A DNA stretch of 64,000 bases from an uncultured Lachnospiraceae bacterium (GCA_934899185.1 CAKXYI010000001.1:186001-250000); one strand, 5' to 3'. Counted from the stretch's first letter, positions 53,072 to 63,425 are shown. Numbers and translations are program-made. Notes: a model not told the origin generated them from the sequence alone.

Positions 53072-55303
53072 CTAATATGTCAATCCAAAATTCAGTTCGT
53101 AGTAATTGCCTGCCGCATCACGATATGCGTATGCCTTTCCATTCTCATCTTTGAGTTCATCCGGCATATGCAAATCCTTGTCATAACCCGGCACATCATT
53201 CGGGCTGATACATCTGCCATCTGCTCCCACTTTGATGACAGCATCATTCTTCGGGAAGGTGATCGGAAGTTTACCCGTCGGAGCATATTTGCCAAAGATC
53301 ACATCCATAATCGCCTCATCATAGGTATCAAATCCGACTGTCAGGGCATCTGAAATTGTCTCCACATTTCCCAGTTCCCATGCAAGCGTCACATTGACAT
53401 TCGATACAACCTTTCCGCCATGTGCATGGATGCTTGCAGCGATTTCCTGCAGACGCTTCATGCCGCTGACTGTCGTTTCCTTATGAGTCGTAGCAAGTGG
53501 TCTGCAATTCTCATCCACATCGCAGACTTCCTTATCCTCACAAAGATCCAGTTCCAGATAGCCCGGTGTTGCGGAAAAATATGCGCCGGATGACGGATGC
53601 ACCATCAGTATTGCAAGATCAGCTTCCTCGTAGGAGTCTGTCAACGTGCCATAACCTGCCGCTAATTCTCGTAAAGTCTGGTTCTCTTTTTCTGCCTGCT
53701 CTTTATTCTTATAAAATGCCTCAACATAAATCTTTTTACCGTTTGCATCATATGGTAACGTTCCATCATTTTTCAAAAGCACAACAGACTTTCTGTGCGC
53801 CAGTGCTGCCTCTGCCCGATCAGCTTCATCTGCAATCACGCGCTCTGCCAAAGCCGCATCTCGGTAAGGATCTTCAAACATGCCAAGAGCAAACATTTCT
53901 GTCAATGTACGTGTCACAGCTCGGTCAATGGATACATCTGTTAAGATAATGTCTTCTTTTGCAAATCCCTCCGGCACTTCATGACTGTCGTAATAAGCAT
54001 TTTTGCCCCTCTCATAGGCTTCCCTGGCAAGATCATTGTCAAACAGACCACTGATCAGGTCAACACCGGACTGCGTCACGGCAAAACCGATACGCTCCGG
54101 CTTATCCAGCGCCTCTACGCCCCAGCACATATTGTGCACGATACCGGTATCGGAGTTAATGTAGCCCTTAAATCCCATCTGTCCACGTAAAATAGTGTCA
54201 ATAAAATATTTGTTATAAGCAAATCCGTATGGAGCAAAATCAATATCCTGTCCTTTTGGATCTTTTTGTATAGAACTTTTTTCCTTAGAAGGCTTTGAGT
54301 AATATGGCATGATTGACTCTGCATTGTGGCGGATTGCCGGGTAAAATCCTTTGATATGGTATTTCTCCAGACTGCCCTCCGTTGCATAGACATTCCACTG
54401 ACCTGCAGCATAATGCGGGTCAAAGCCATTCTCTCTGGCTCCACCGCCCGGAAAATGCTTGACTGTCATCGCTGTTCCATCGAAGCCTGCCCCGTCTGAG
54501 CCATTTTGAATAGCTGGGATCAGATGATCGAAAGTTTCTTCGATCAATGCCGGATCCTCACCAAAAGTGCCATAGGTTCTCTGCCATCTTGGATCGGTCA
54601 TGCAGTCTGCCATATACATATAGCCCTTGCGAAGACCGCATGCATTCCATTCACGATTGATAATCTGTCCGAATGTGTCAATGACATCAAAATTGCCGTC
54701 TCCCTTAACTGCTGCTGCAATGCCAAGAGTTCCCGGCCATGTTGCGAACACCCCGGCGGCATCATTCATACCAAAAACAGGCTCGGCATTTTCATTTCGC
54801 GAGTTGGATACGACCTGTACCGGTACAAAATGATCGCACTCCTCTGCCACTGCCTGTAACTGGTTCAAAAAATCTACCAGATCGGTAGGCGTTGGGTTTG
54901 CACGCAGGATCAGATGTCTGGAAAACCAGTCCTTTAACATCGTCTCCGTCCCCGGTAGATGCTGCTCACCAAAAATGGTTTTCCCATCTAACTGCCCATT
55001 ATCTAAAACACCGGATTCATCCAACTGTGGCTGGTAATCCTCTACGCCACACGGATATTTTCCCATACGCCAGTCCGAGATAAACAACTGGGCGATTTTT
55101 TCCTCCAGGGTCAGTTCCTTAACATACGCCTCGGCTCTCTCCTTTGCCGGCAGCCGCCAGTCATCAAAAGGCTTGAACTGTCCGGAACCATCGATATCCT
55201 TAAAGTAGAGTCCGTCTTTTTCGATCAGACGATCTGTTACCATGGAAATGTCCGGTCCGTTTTCGTTTTTATATCTTTTTAAAATTTCACTTGCTTTTTG
55301 CAT
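53072..55303 (-). CDS. Glycoside hydrolase family 3 protein (beta-glucosidase-like)
   Basis: 743 residues, complete. The N-terminal barrel starts after LTLEEKIAQLFISDWRMGKY; it has AMTVKHFPGGGARENGFDPH (Lys-His pair) and the nucleophile loop GYINSDTGIVHNMCWGVE (Asp in SDTG). The C-terminal alpha/beta sandwich contains the usual SVVLLKNDGTLPYDANGKK. No signal peptide, so cytoplasmic. The family removes non-reducing beta-glucosyl or beta-xylosyl residues. It differs in domain order from the edge-truncated GH3 at position 1. Start at 55303 follows GGAGGG. No transporter lies beside it. Confidence 0.93.
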   Translation of the reverse strand: MQKASEILKRYKNENGPDISMVTDRLIEKDGLYFKDIDGSGQFKPFDDWRLPAKERAEAYVKELTLEEKIAQLFISDWRMGKYPCGVEDYQPQLDESGVLDNGQLDGKTIFGEQHLPGTETMLKDWFSRHLILRANPTPTDLVDFLNQLQAVAEECDHFVPVQVVSNSRNENAEPVFGMNDAAGVFATWPGTLGIAAAVKGDGNFDVIDTFGQIINREWNACGLRKGYMYMADCMTDPRWQRTYGTFGEDPALIEETFDHLIPAIQNGSDGAGFDGTAMTVKHFPGGGARENGFDPHYAAGQWNVYATEGSLEKYHIKGFYPAIRHNAESIMPYYSKPSKEKSSIQKDPKGQDIDFAPYGFAYNKYFIDTILRGQMGFKGYINSDTGIVHNMCWGVEALDKPERIGFAVTQSGVDLISGLFDNDLAREAYERGKNAYYDSHEVPEGFAKEDIILTDVSIDRAVTRTLTEMFALGMFEDPYRDAALAERVIADEADRAEAALAHRKSVVLLKNDGTLPYDANGKKIYVEAFYKNKEQAEKENQTLRELAAGYGTLTDSYEEADLAILMVHPSSGAYFSATPGYLELDLCEDKEVCDVDENCRPLATTHKETTVSGMKRLQEIAASIHAHGGKVVSNVNVTLAWELGNVETISDALTVGFDTYDEAIMDVIFGKYAPTGKLPITFPKNDAVIKVGADGRCISPNDVPGYDKDLHMPDELKDENGKAYAYRDAAGNYYELNFGLTY

Positions 55304-55474
55304 TTTGTCCCTCCTGCTTCACACATATGACGCACGGTAAGTTCTTGTTCTGTCTCCCGATTGACCAACACGGCGCGCCAAAATATTACATATATTAATG
55401 CACTTTTCTCATCTGAAACAAGGCCTATTTTGCTGTTTTTGGTAAGATTTTTGTATAAATTTTGTCTTTTACTA

Positions 55475-55510
55475 AAAAAGAGCCGTATTCCTACGAACAC
55501 GACTCTTTTT
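55475..55510 (-). terminator. Terminator of the aminotransferase gene
   Basis: Minus strand AAAAAGAGTCGTGTTC-GTAG-GAATACGGCTCTTTTT, a 16-position stem including two G-T pairs, followed by T-rich sequence. Confidence 0.92.
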
Positions 55511-55529
55511 AAATTATGCACAGATATTC

Positions 55530-56813
55530 TTACGCTTCCAGCATCTTCTCCAGCGTTGCCACCTTGACGCATACACAGAAGATGTCTGCAGCTGCCTTTA
55601 AATCCTCCATGGTCGGATAAGACGGCGCAATACGGATGACGGAATCTTTCGGATCCTTGCCGTATGGGAATGGCGCACCTGCCGGTGTCAGCACAACGCC
55701 AGCCTCTTTTGCCAGCGCAACAACTCGTTTGGCACAGCCCTCCTTGGTCTCATAAGTGATGAAATAACCACCCTTAGGCTTGATCCAGGAACCGGCATCA
55801 AGACCGGCAAGTTCTCTCTCCAATGTCTCAAGAACCAGTTCAAAACGAGGGCGAAGCAATGCGGCGTGCTTTTCCATATGCTTTTCGATACCATCCTCAT
55901 CTTTAAAGAAGCGGACATGACGCAACTGGTTGACCTTGTCAAAGCCAATGGTCTGGATGGTCAGCGACTTTTTAATGTCCGCAAGGTTTGCCTCAGAAGC
56001 CGCGATACCTGCGATACCACCACCGGCAAAAGAAACCTTAGAAGTAGAGCAGAACTCAAATACCATATCCGGATTGCCTGCCTTCTCACACTCGTCTAAA
56101 ATATTTAAGATCTTTCCTTCTTCTGCGCCATACAGATGGTGTACGGCATAGGCGTTATCCCAAAAGATGCGGAAATCCTTGGCTGCCGGTTTTAAAGCTG
56201 CCATACGTCTTACCGTCTCATCGGAATAGACAACGCCCTGTGGATTGGAGTACTTTGGTACACACCAGATACCCTTGATCGCATCATCCTTTGCCACCAG
56301 TTCCTCTACCATATCCATATCCGGTCCATCTTCTGTCATTGGCACGTTGATCATTTCCACGCCGAAATGCTCGGTCACCGCAAAATGACGATCATAGCCC
56401 GGCACCGGACACAAGAATTTTACTTTATCTAATTTGCACCAAGGAGTCTGCCCCAGATAACCCAATAGCATACCGCGAGCCACCATATCATACATGGTAT
56501 TTAAACTGGAATTACCACAGACAATGACCTGTTCCGGTCTGACCTCCATCATACCCGCCATGAGACGCTTTGCCTCCGGGATACCGTCTAGTCCGCCGTA
56601 ATTACGAGTGTCCATACCGTTTTCTGCCTGCATCAAAGACTCAGCATCCACTGCATTGAGCAATCCCATTCCCAGATCCAACTGCTCACTGGATGGTTTG
56701 CCGCGGGACATATCGAGTTTCAGACCCTTGTCCTGATACTCTTTGTAGATCTGACGTACCTTTGTCAGTTCTTCCTGCAACTGTTCCTTTGTCATGTCTG
56801 CATATGTTTGCAT
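55530..56813 (-). CDS. PLP-dependent aminotransferase (aspartate aminotransferase type, PF12897-like)
   Basis: 427 residues. N-terminal LKLDMSRGKPSSEQLDLGMG is typical of the PF12897 aspartate aminotransferase group, not the classic AspC. The PLP lysine lies in FCSTSKVSFAGGGIAG, and DNAYAVHHL (Asp-x-Ala-Tyr) and IRIAPSYP (substrate Arg) are present. Fold type I. It probably transfers amino groups between aspartate, glutamate and 2-oxo acids. Start at 56813 follows GGAGGAA. It is 82 bases after rarA. Confidence 0.92.
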   Translation of the reverse strand: MQTYADMTKEQLQEELTKVRQIYKEYQDKGLKLDMSRGKPSSEQLDLGMGLLNAVDAESLMQAENGMDTRNYGGLDGIPEAKRLMAGMMEVRPEQVIVCGNSSLNTMYDMVARGMLLGYLGQTPWCKLDKVKFLCPVPGYDRHFAVTEHFGVEMINVPMTEDGPDMDMVEELVAKDDAIKGIWCVPKYSNPQGVVYSDETVRRMAALKPAAKDFRIFWDNAYAVHHLYGAEEGKILNILDECEKAGNPDMVFEFCSTSKVSFAGGGIAGIAASEANLADIKKSLTIQTIGFDKVNQLRHVRFFKDEDGIEKHMEKHAALLRPRFELVLETLERELAGLDAGSWIKPKGGYFITYETKEGCAKRVVALAKEAGVVLTPAGAPFPYGKDPKDSVIRIAPSYPTMEDLKAAADIFCVCVKVATLEKMLEA

Positions 56814-56896
56814 GCTATTTGTTCCTCCTGCTGCTTATTTCTTTATTAAATAAACTTTGCCGACCGCTGTCATCGCCCGCAAAGATCATTTCATCC

Positions 56897-58222
56897 CTAC
56901 TCCGCTTCTCTGCGGATCTTGTCCAGATAATCCCGGATCTGTTTTTCATAGCCCATATCTGTCGGCTCGTAAAAACGTGTGCCTGCCAAAGCATCCGGCA
57001 GATATTGTTGTGCGACATAATGGTTTTTAAAATCATGTGCATATTGATAGCCAATGCCATGTCCCAGTTTACCGGCGGATTTGTAATGTGAATCCTGCAA
57101 ATGTACCGGGATCGGTGGTGTCTGCCCGCTTGCTACCATATGCATGGCTGCATCAATGGACAGATAAGAAGCATTGCTCTTTGGCGCACACGCCACATAA
57201 TTGGTCGCCTCAGCCAAGATGATCTGGCTCTCCGGCATGCCGATGCGTTCCACTGCCTGCGCTGCGGCAACTGCCACCTGCAAAGCCTGCGGATCTGCAT
57301 TTCCCACATCCTCTGCTGCACAGATCATGATACGGCGTGCAATGAACTTGACATCCTCTCCGGCATAAAGCATCCGCGCCAGATAATAGATGGCTGCGTC
57401 CGGGTCGGACCCCCGCATACTCTTGATAAAAGCCGAGATCGTATCGTAGTGGTTGTCTCCACTCTTATCGTACTTTACCACGCGCCTTTGGATACATTCG
57501 CTCGCCACGGATAAAGTGATATGGATTTTTCCATCCGCAGACGGCTCTGTGGTCAGAACGCCGAGTTCAATGGCTGTCAGTGCACTTCTGGCATCACCAT
57601 TTGCCATATCGCTCAAAAAGTCGAGTGCATCCTCATCAATGACGGCTCCGTAAGAGCCAAGTCCCTTGGCACTGTCTGTCAGTGCGCGCCGGATCAGGGT
57701 CTTGATGTCATCCTGAGATAAAGGCTTTAATTCAAAGATGATAGATCTGGATAAAAGCGCTCCGTTGACCTCAAAATACGGGTTTTCCGTCGTTGCCCCG
57801 ATCAGAATGACCGTCCCATCCTCCACAAAAGGCAAGAGATAATCCTGCTGTCCCTTGTTGAAGCGATGGATCTCATCAATGAAAAGAATGGTCTTTTTGC
57901 CATACATGCCCCGGATATTTTTGGCATTTTCCACGACCTGCTCCATGTCCTTCTTGCCCGCCGCCGTCGCATTGATGGATGTAAATTCTGCGCTGGTCGT
58001 ATTAGCAATGACCTTAGCAAGCGTCGTTTTTCCGGTTCCCGGTGGTCCGTAAAAAATAATGGACGATATCTTATCCGCCATAATGGCGCGATACAAAAGC
58101 TTATCCTTGCCTATGATATGCTGCTGTCCGACGACTTCATCCAGACTCGTCGGTCGCATACGGGATGCCAAAGGGGATTCCTTTTTTCCATTTTCCTGTC
58201 GCATATAATCAAATAAATCCAT
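56897..58222 (-). CDS. rarA: Replication-associated recombination protein A (MgsA/WRNIP1 family AAA+ ATPase)
   Basis: 441 residues. Walker A FYGPPGTGKTTLAKVIAN, Walker B TILFIDEIHRFNKGQQDYLL, sensor 1 VILIGATTENPYF, and the C-terminal RarA tetramerisation domain with SHYKSAGKLGHGIGYQYAHD. RarA acts at stalled forks with SSB. The start at 58222 is chosen because GGAGGG precedes it and the protein then begins MDLFDYMRQE as relatives do. Upstream lies an AT-rich region with repeats. Confidence 0.95.
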   Translation of the reverse strand: MDLFDYMRQENGKKESPLASRMRPTSLDEVVGQQHIIGKDKLLYRAIMADKISSIIFYGPPGTGKTTLAKVIANTTSAEFTSINATAAGKKDMEQVVENAKNIRGMYGKKTILFIDEIHRFNKGQQDYLLPFVEDGTVILIGATTENPYFEVNGALLSRSIIFELKPLSQDDIKTLIRRALTDSAKGLGSYGAVIDEDALDFLSDMANGDARSALTAIELGVLTTEPSADGKIHITLSVASECIQRRVVKYDKSGDNHYDTISAFIKSMRGSDPDAAIYYLARMLYAGEDVKFIARRIMICAAEDVGNADPQALQVAVAAAQAVERIGMPESQIILAEATNYVACAPKSNASYLSIDAAMHMVASGQTPPIPVHLQDSHYKSAGKLGHGIGYQYAHDFKNHYVAQQYLPDALAGTRFYEPTDMGYEKQIRDYLDKIRREAE

Positions 58223-58291
58223 AATCCCTCCGAAATTGCATTTCAAAATGTAAAATCTTGCATATTTACTTGCATATTTCCTATTTCTTCT

Positions 58292-58313
58292 TGCATTTTC
58301 GTTTCAAAATGCA
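58292..58313. promoter_or_regulatory. Inverted repeat upstream of rarA
   Basis: TGCATTTT-CGTTTC-AAAATGCA, a perfect 8-bp inverted repeat 70 bases before the rarA start. A degenerate second copy (GCATTTCAAAATG) lies at about 58239, and ATGCAAG occurs three times between them on the minus strand. Looks like tandem operator sites; the binding protein is unknown. Confidence 0.5.
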
Positions 58314-58421
58314 GGATTTCGTATCTGATTATGCATCCCACCTAATAAGATACTAAAAAATGGGAAAAAGTACAAGTCTTTTGTCATATACATTTTCTAT
58401 CACTTGTATGTCATAAACCTC

Positions 58422-59177
58422 TCACGGTTCCACGAGGCGGTCGACCGTCACAAAAGTATAGCCCATTTCCCGCAAAGCCGGAATGAGTTCCCGGACTGCC
58501 TCCACAGTGGACGGATAAGCGTCGTGCATTAAGATAATATCATTTTCTCCCACATTTTTCACTACCTGACGATAAACCTGCCCCGCATTCTGGTAGCTCC
58601 AATCCAAAGTATCCACATCCCAAAAGATCCAGAACATGCCTGTCTGCTTTTCCAAGGCTTCATTTTTACAACCAAAGGGCGGGCGGAAAAATTGCGGACG
58701 CTTTCCGGTCAGATCTTCTAAAATGTCATTGGTCTTTGTTATCTCATCTATCGTTTCTTCCGTAGAGATCTGGCAGACATTGGCATGCGTATAAGTATGG
58801 TTGCCGATCAGATGCCCGGCATCGCTTACCTTCTTGACGATCTCCGGGTAGAGTTCTGCTTCCTTTCCCATCATAAAAAAACTCGCCTGCACATCCTCCT
58901 CTGCTAAGACAGCAAGGATCTCCTCTGTATAGACCGGATGGGGACCGTCATCAAAAGTCAAGGCTACGAGTTTTTCCTCCGGATCTGTCTGGTCTGCATT
59001 GCTTATGACTGCCGCCGTCTTTTGCACCGGGTCTGATCCTTCATAGACCGCATACTGCCAGAAAAGTCCGCCACACATCACAAGCAACCCCAAAAATCCG
59101 GTCAGCATATATTTCTTTTTCATAAAAAAAGCCAGCCCTGACTTTTTGCCAAGACTGGCTCTGCTCTTATTCTTCAT
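58422..59177 (-). CDS. Polysaccharide deacetylase (NodB family)
   Basis: 251 residues from ATG 59177, or 233 from ATG 59123. TM anchor at about 25-45, then the NodB domain: LTFDDGPHPVYTEEIL (catalytic Asp and metal Asp), HLIGNHTYTHANV (H-x3-H metal ligands), QFFRPPFGCKNE and IILMHDAYP. It removes N-acetyl groups from peptidoglycan GlcNAc or a similar surface glycan. Neither start has a good ribosome site; the second ATG directly follows the T run of a terminator-like hairpin at 59130-59160, which lies inside the frame if the first ATG is used. It follows clpB by 27 bases. Confidence 0.9.
   Translation of the reverse strand: MKNKSRASLGKKSGLAFFMKKKYMLTGFLGLLVMCGGLFWQYAVYEGSDPVQKTAAVISNADQTDPEEKLVALTFDDGPHPVYTEEILAVLAEEDVQASFFMMGKEAELYPEIVKKVSDAGHLIGNHTYTHANVCQISTEETIDEITKTNDILEDLTGKRPQFFRPPFGCKNEALEKQTGMFWIFWDVDTLDWSYQNAGQVYRQVVKNVGENDIILMHDAYPSTVEAVRELIPALREMGYTFVTVDRLVEP
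59130..59160 (-). terminator. Terminator-like hairpin after clpB, inside or before the deacetylase start
   Basis: Minus strand AGCCAG ... CTGGCT closing on an inner GTC/GGG region, then TTTTTTT at 59130-59124 and ATG at 59123. It has the form of a rho-independent terminator for the hsp20-clpB transcript. Confidence 0.7.
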
Positions 59178-59204
59178 ACCATAGCATATGAAAAACCTGC
59201 TCTT

Positions 59205-61796
59205 TTATGCCTGATGCTTTACAACCGCGGTCAATTCTGTGCCTGCCACATCAATGTAAATGGTATCGCCCATATCCACTTCATCCGCTAGGATACATTT
59301 GGCTGCCATGGTCTCTACATATTTTTGCAGATACCGCTTAAGTGGTCTTGCACCATAGACCGGATCATAGCCATGATCGACAATGTAGGTCTCTGCCTCC
59401 GGTGACAATTCCACGCAGATCTCCCGATCTGCCAGACGTCCGTTCAACTCCTCCATGAGAAGCGTTACGATATGACCGATATTATCCTTGGTAAGCGGCT
59501 TGAAGAGGATGGTCTCATCCAGACGGTTCAAAAATTCCGGTCTGAAATGCTGACGCAGTTCGTTCATCACGGCATCTTCGGCTTCCGGTCGGATGTTGCC
59601 ATTTTCATCAATGCCCTCCAACAAATAGGAAGATCCCAAGTTACTGGTCATGATGATAATGGTATTTTTAAAGTCAACCGTCCTGCCCTGCGAATCCGTG
59701 ATACGTCCATCGTCCAAGACCTGTAAGAGGACATTAAAGACATCCGGATGCGCCTTTTCCACCTCGTCAAAGAGAACAACGGAATATGGTTTTCTACGGA
59801 CTGCCTCTGTCAACTGTCCGCCCTCATCATAGCCGACATATCCCGGAGGCGCTCCGATCAAACGGGAAACGGAATACTTCTCCATGTACTCACTCATATC
59901 CAGACGCACCATGTTGTTCTCATCATCAAACAGGCTTGCCGCCAGTGTCTTTGCCAGTTCCGTCTTACCGACACCGGTAGGCCCTAAGAAAAGGAAGGAT
60001 CCAATCGGTTTGTCCGGATCTTTGATACCTGCTTTGGAACGGATGATGGCTTCGCTGACCTTGGTCACGCCCTCGTCCTGCCCGATAACTCGCTTATGAA
60101 GCTCCTCTGCTAAGTGCAGGGTCTTATTACGCTCACTCTCATTTAATTTTGCCACCGGAATACCGGTCCAACGGGAAATGATACGGGCGATTTCCTCCTC
60201 GGTCACACTCTCGTGAACAAGGCTCATATCCTTATTCTTGATCAGTTCTTCTTCCTGCTCTAACTGCTTTTCCAACTGCGGCAATTTGCCATATTGGAGT
60301 TCTGCCGCCTTTTCCAGATCATAATTCTGCTGGGCGATCTTGATCTCATTGCGCAGGCTTTCCAATTCTTCACGCAACTGTGAAACCTTTTCCACCGCGT
60401 GCTTTTCATTGTCCCACTGGGCTTTCTGTCCTGAGAATTTCTCCCGCAATTCGGAAAGTTCTTTTTGCAGGTTTTCCAGACGCTCCTTGCTCAAATGGTC
60501 ATCCTCTTTTTTGAGGGCTGTCTCCTCGATCTCCAACTGCATGATACGGCGGTTGAGTTCGTCCAGTTCGGTCGGCATGGAATCCAGTTCCGTCTTGATC
60601 AGGGCACACGCCTCATCGACCAGATCGATCGCCTTATCCGGCAGGAAACGGTCTGAGATATAACGGTTGGATAAGGTTGCCGCAGATACCAGCGCACCAT
60701 CCGTGATCTTCACGCCATGGAAAACTTCATAACGCTCTTTCAGACCACGCAGGATGGAAATAGTATCTTCGACGGATGGCTCATCCACCATGACTGGCTG
60801 GAAACGACGTTCCAATGCCGGATCTTTTTCAATATATTCCCTGTATTCATCCAAGGTCGTTGCACCGATACAATGCAACTCTCCACGCGCAAGCATTGGT
60901 TTTAACATATTGCCCGCATCCATGGCACCATCTGTCTTTCCGGCGCCGACGATGGTGTGCAGTTCATCAATAAAAAGGATGATCTCGCCATCGGAATTCT
61001 TGATCTCATCCAAAACGGCTTTCAGACGTTCCTCAAACTCACCACGATATTTTGCACCGGCAACCAGCGCACCCATATCCAGGGCAAACAACTTCTTATC
61101 CTTCAAGCCCTCCGGTACATCCCCGCGGACAATTCGTTGTGCCAAGCCCTCTACGGCTGCCGTTTTACCGACGCCCGGCTCACCGATCAATACCGGATTG
61201 TTCTTGGTCTTACGGGATAAAATACGGATCACATTGCGAATCTCTGCGTCTCGTCCGATGACCGGATCAAGTTTCTGATCTCTGGCACGCTCGACCATGT
61301 CATAACCGTATTTCTCCAAGGTATCATAGGTCGCTTCCGGGTTGTCCGTCGTCACCCGCTGGTTGCCCCGTACGGTAGAAAGTGCCTGTAAAAAGCGGTC
61401 CCTGGTGATGCCATACTCCTTAAAGATTTCCTTGATGGCATGGTTCGGGTAACGGATCATGGCAAGGAAAAGGTGCTCGACGGAGACATACTCGTCCCCC
61501 ATGGCTTTTGCCTCATCCTCCGCATGGATGAGTACCTGATTCAAGTCCTTACCGACAAAGACCTGACCCCCGGAGACTTTTGTCCTTGCCTCCAGATGAC
61601 GGATAGCATTGTCCTTAAAATGTTCTAACTGTATCTCCATCTTTTCGATCATCTGCGGGATCAGTCCATTTTCCTGCTGCAAAAGAGCAACCAAAAGGTG
61701 TTCCTGTTCGATCTCCTGATTTCCATATTCATATGCCAACTTCTCACAGTCCTGCACTGCTTCCATTGACTTTTGTGTAAATTTCTGGATGTTCAT
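59205..61796 (-). CDS. clpB: ATP-dependent chaperone ClpB
   Basis: 863 residues. Clp-N repeats ([16 protein letters not shown]), NBD1 with Walker [17 protein letters not shown] and [14 protein letters not shown], a long coiled-coil middle domain (about 405-525) that marks ClpB rather than ClpC, and NBD2 with [15 protein letters not shown] and [14 protein letters not shown]. It resolubilises protein aggregates with DnaK. The start at 61796 has AGGAGG 8 bases upstream; the GTG at 61805 overlaps that site. It ends the heat-shock operon hsp20-dnaJ-clpB. Confidence 0.97.
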   Translation of the reverse strand: MNIQKFTQKSMEAVQDCEKLAYEYGNQEIEQEHLLVALLQQENGLIPQMIEKMEIQLEHFKDNAIRHLEARTKVSGGQVFVGKDLNQVLIHAEDEAKAMGDEYVSVEHLFLAMIRYPNHAIKEIFKEYGITRDRFLQALSTVRGNQRVTTDNPEATYDTLEKYGYDMVERARDQKLDPVIGRDAEIRNVIRILSRKTKNNPVLIGEPGVGKTAAVEGLAQRIVRGDVPEGLKDKKLFALDMGALVAGAKYRGEFEERLKAVLDEIKNSDGEIILFIDELHTIVGAGKTDGAMDAGNMLKPMLARGELHCIGATTLDEYREYIEKDPALERRFQPVMVDEPSVEDTISILRGLKERYEVFHGVKITDGALVSAATLSNRYISDRFLPDKAIDLVDEACALIKTELDSMPTELDELNRRIMQLEIEETALKKEDDHLSKERLENLQKELSELREKFSGQKAQWDNEKHAVEKVSQLREELESLRNEIKIAQQNYDLEKAAELQYGKLPQLEKQLEQEEELIKNKDMSLVHESVTEEEIARIISRWTGIPVAKLNESERNKTLHLAEELHKRVIGQDEGVTKVSEAIIRSKAGIKDPDKPIGSFLFLGPTGVGKTELAKTLAASLFDDENNMVRLDMSEYMEKYSVSRLIGAPPGYVGYDEGGQLTEAVRRKPYSVVLFDEVEKAHPDVFNVLLQVLDDGRITDSQGRTVDFKNTIIIMTSNLGSSYLLEGIDENGNIRPEAEDAVMNELRQHFRPEFLNRLDETILFKPLTKDNIGHIVTLLMEELNGRLADREICVELSPEAETYIVDHGYDPVYGARPLKRYLQKYVETMAAKCILADEVDMGDTIYIDVAGTELTAVVKHQA

Positions 61797-61823
61797 ATGC
61801 TTCACCTCCTAAATCTTATCTTA

Positions 61824-62798
61824 TCACGCAGACGCTCTTTCTGCACCTGCATATTCTCTCAATTTTTGTTTTGCCGTCGCATTCAGATGCCTCGGCACAT
61901 CGACTTCCACGGTCACATATTGATCGCCATGGAATTTTGCATTTCGCATTGAGACGATGCCCTTATTTTTCAGACGGATCTTGCTGCCGGACTGGGTGCC
62001 CTCTTTGATCTGGCACTCGACATCGCCAGACAAGGTATGGACTCTGGCAGATCCGCCCAGGGCTGCCGTTACAAATGGCACACGGATAGTCGAATAGACA
62101 TCCATGCCTTCCCTGCGGAAAGCCTTGCTGTCAAGCACATGGACTGCCAGCATCAGATCGCCATTCTTGCCGCCATTTATGCCCGGCTGACCTTTTCCTG
62201 CAAGTCGTACGGTCTTTCCCTCATCAATCCCTGCCGGGATATGCACCGACAAAGTCTGCGGCTGTCTGCCGGATGGATCAGAGATCGTGATCTGCTTGTC
62301 ACAGCCAAAGGCTGCATCTTCAAAAGATATGGTGATCTCTGCATGCAGATCTTTTCCTTTCATTGCACGGTTGCCAAAGCCCTGTGCTCTGCCGCCAAAG
62401 CCGGAACCGCCACCAAAAGCACCTCCAAAGATGGAATCAAATATATCTCCCATATCATCCATATTGCCGCCTTCAAAATGAAACTCCATGCCATCGCCAT
62501 TGCGATAGAACTTAGTTCCACCAAAGCCGGAGCCGCCAAAACCACTTGCCTGGTTCGGATCAAAGCCCTCTGTAAAGGCAGCATGTCCGAACTGGTCGTA
62601 TAATTTTCTTTTTTCTTTATCACTCAAGACATCATAGGCTTCTGTGATCTCTTTAAATTTTTCTTCCGCCTTTGTGTCTCCTGCGTTGGTATCGGGATGG
62701 TATTTCTTTGCCAACCGCCGAAACGCTTTCTTTATCGTACTCTCATCTGCTTGCTTGTCGACACCCAAGACTTCATAATAATCTCTCTTGGCAGACAT
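61824..62798 (-). CDS. DnaJ/CbpA-type J-domain co-chaperone without zinc finger
   Basis: 324 residues. The J domain (residues 5-70) has [20 protein letters not shown] and the HPD motif (KYHPDTNAG); a Gly/Phe-rich linker (about 75-150) follows; the C-terminal two-sandwich peptide-binding domain is present. No CxxCxGxG repeats occur, so it is a class B (CbpA/Hsp40 type II) protein rather than DnaJ itself. It would stimulate DnaK. It lies between hsp20 and clpB; Start at 62798 follows AGGTGA. Confidence 0.93.
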   Translation of the reverse strand: MSAKRDYYEVLGVDKQADESTIKKAFRRLAKKYHPDTNAGDTKAEEKFKEITEAYDVLSDKEKRKLYDQFGHAAFTEGFDPNQASGFGGSGFGGTKFYRNGDGMEFHFEGGNMDDMGDIFDSIFGGAFGGGSGFGGRAQGFGNRAMKGKDLHAEITISFEDAAFGCDKQITISDPSGRQPQTLSVHIPAGIDEGKTVRLAGKGQPGINGGKNGDLMLAVHVLDSKAFRREGMDVYSTIRVPFVTAALGGSARVHTLSGDVECQIKEGTQSGSKIRLKNKGIVSMRNAKFHGDQYVTVEVDVPRHLNATAKQKLREYAGAERASA

Positions 62799-62874
62799 CC
62801 CAACTCACCTACTTTCTTATTTAAAAGAAAACTGGCTACGGATTGTAGCCAGCCTCCTTTGTTCCTATCATCAA

Positions 62875-63303
62875 TCACTCAATGGCGATCGTCTTTTTCT
62901 GCTCTACCTTCGGCTGGGCTTCCTTCTTTGGAATATCCAACTTCAATGTACCGTTCTCGAATTTTGCCTTGATATCTTCATGGGTGATGTCTTCACCTAC
63001 ATAGAAGCTACGCTGGCAACTGCCACTGTAACGCTCCTTGCGGATGTACTTGCCATCCTGAGATTTCTCCTCATCATTGTTCGTTGTTGTGGCACTGATG
63101 ATCAGATAGCCATCCTTCAATTCTGCGTTTACATTTTCCTTACTATATCCCGGAAGATCAATCACCACTTCATAACCTGTCTCAGTTTCTTTGACATCCG
63201 TCTGCATCAGGTTTGCCTTAGCAGTCGGTGTGGTCTTTCTCTCCTGAGGGAATACAAAGAAATCATCCATAAAATCATTTCCAAAAATACTAGGCATTAA
63301 CAT
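62875..63303 (-). CDS. Hsp20/alpha-crystallin family small heat-shock protein
   Basis: 142 residues. The alpha-crystallin domain runs from about 40 to 135: YEVVIDLPGYSKENVNAELK, an ISATTTNNDEEK loop, YSGSCQRSFYVGEDI and the C-terminal GTLKLDIPKKEAQP (G-x-L motif). It binds unfolding proteins and hands them to the DnaK/ClpB system encoded in part downstream. Start at 63303 follows AAGGAG. First gene of the operon, behind a CIRCE operator. Confidence 0.96.
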   Translation of the reverse strand: MLMPSIFGNDFMDDFFVFPQERKTTPTAKANLMQTDVKETETGYEVVIDLPGYSKENVNAELKDGYLIISATTTNNDEEKSQDGKYIRKERYSGSCQRSFYVGEDITHEDIKAKFENGTLKLDIPKKEAQPKVEQKKTIAIE

Positions 63304-63383
63304 AAGTCATCGCTCCTTCCATATCATCAAAACTATTTGTTTTCTTATCTCATTGTTTTAACGTCTTTTCTTTTGACAATTAT

Positions 63384-63412
63384 GTTATAGCACCTTTATT
63401 AGCACTCGTCAA
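63384..63412 (-). promoter_or_regulatory. Sigma-A promoter of the heat-shock operon
   Basis: Minus strand TTGACG (63412-63407), 17-base spacer, TATAAC (63389-63384). The -35 lies inside the CIRCE element. Confidence 0.85.
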
Positions 63413-63425
63413 TAGTGAGTGCTAA
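63399..63425. promoter_or_regulatory. CIRCE operator (HrcA binding site)
   Basis: TTAGCACTC-N9-GAGTGCTAA, an exact match to the CIRCE consensus. It overlaps the -35 of the hsp20 promoter, so HrcA binding would block transcription until heat shock frees it. hrcA, grpE, dnaK and groESL are not in the window. Confidence 0.97.
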
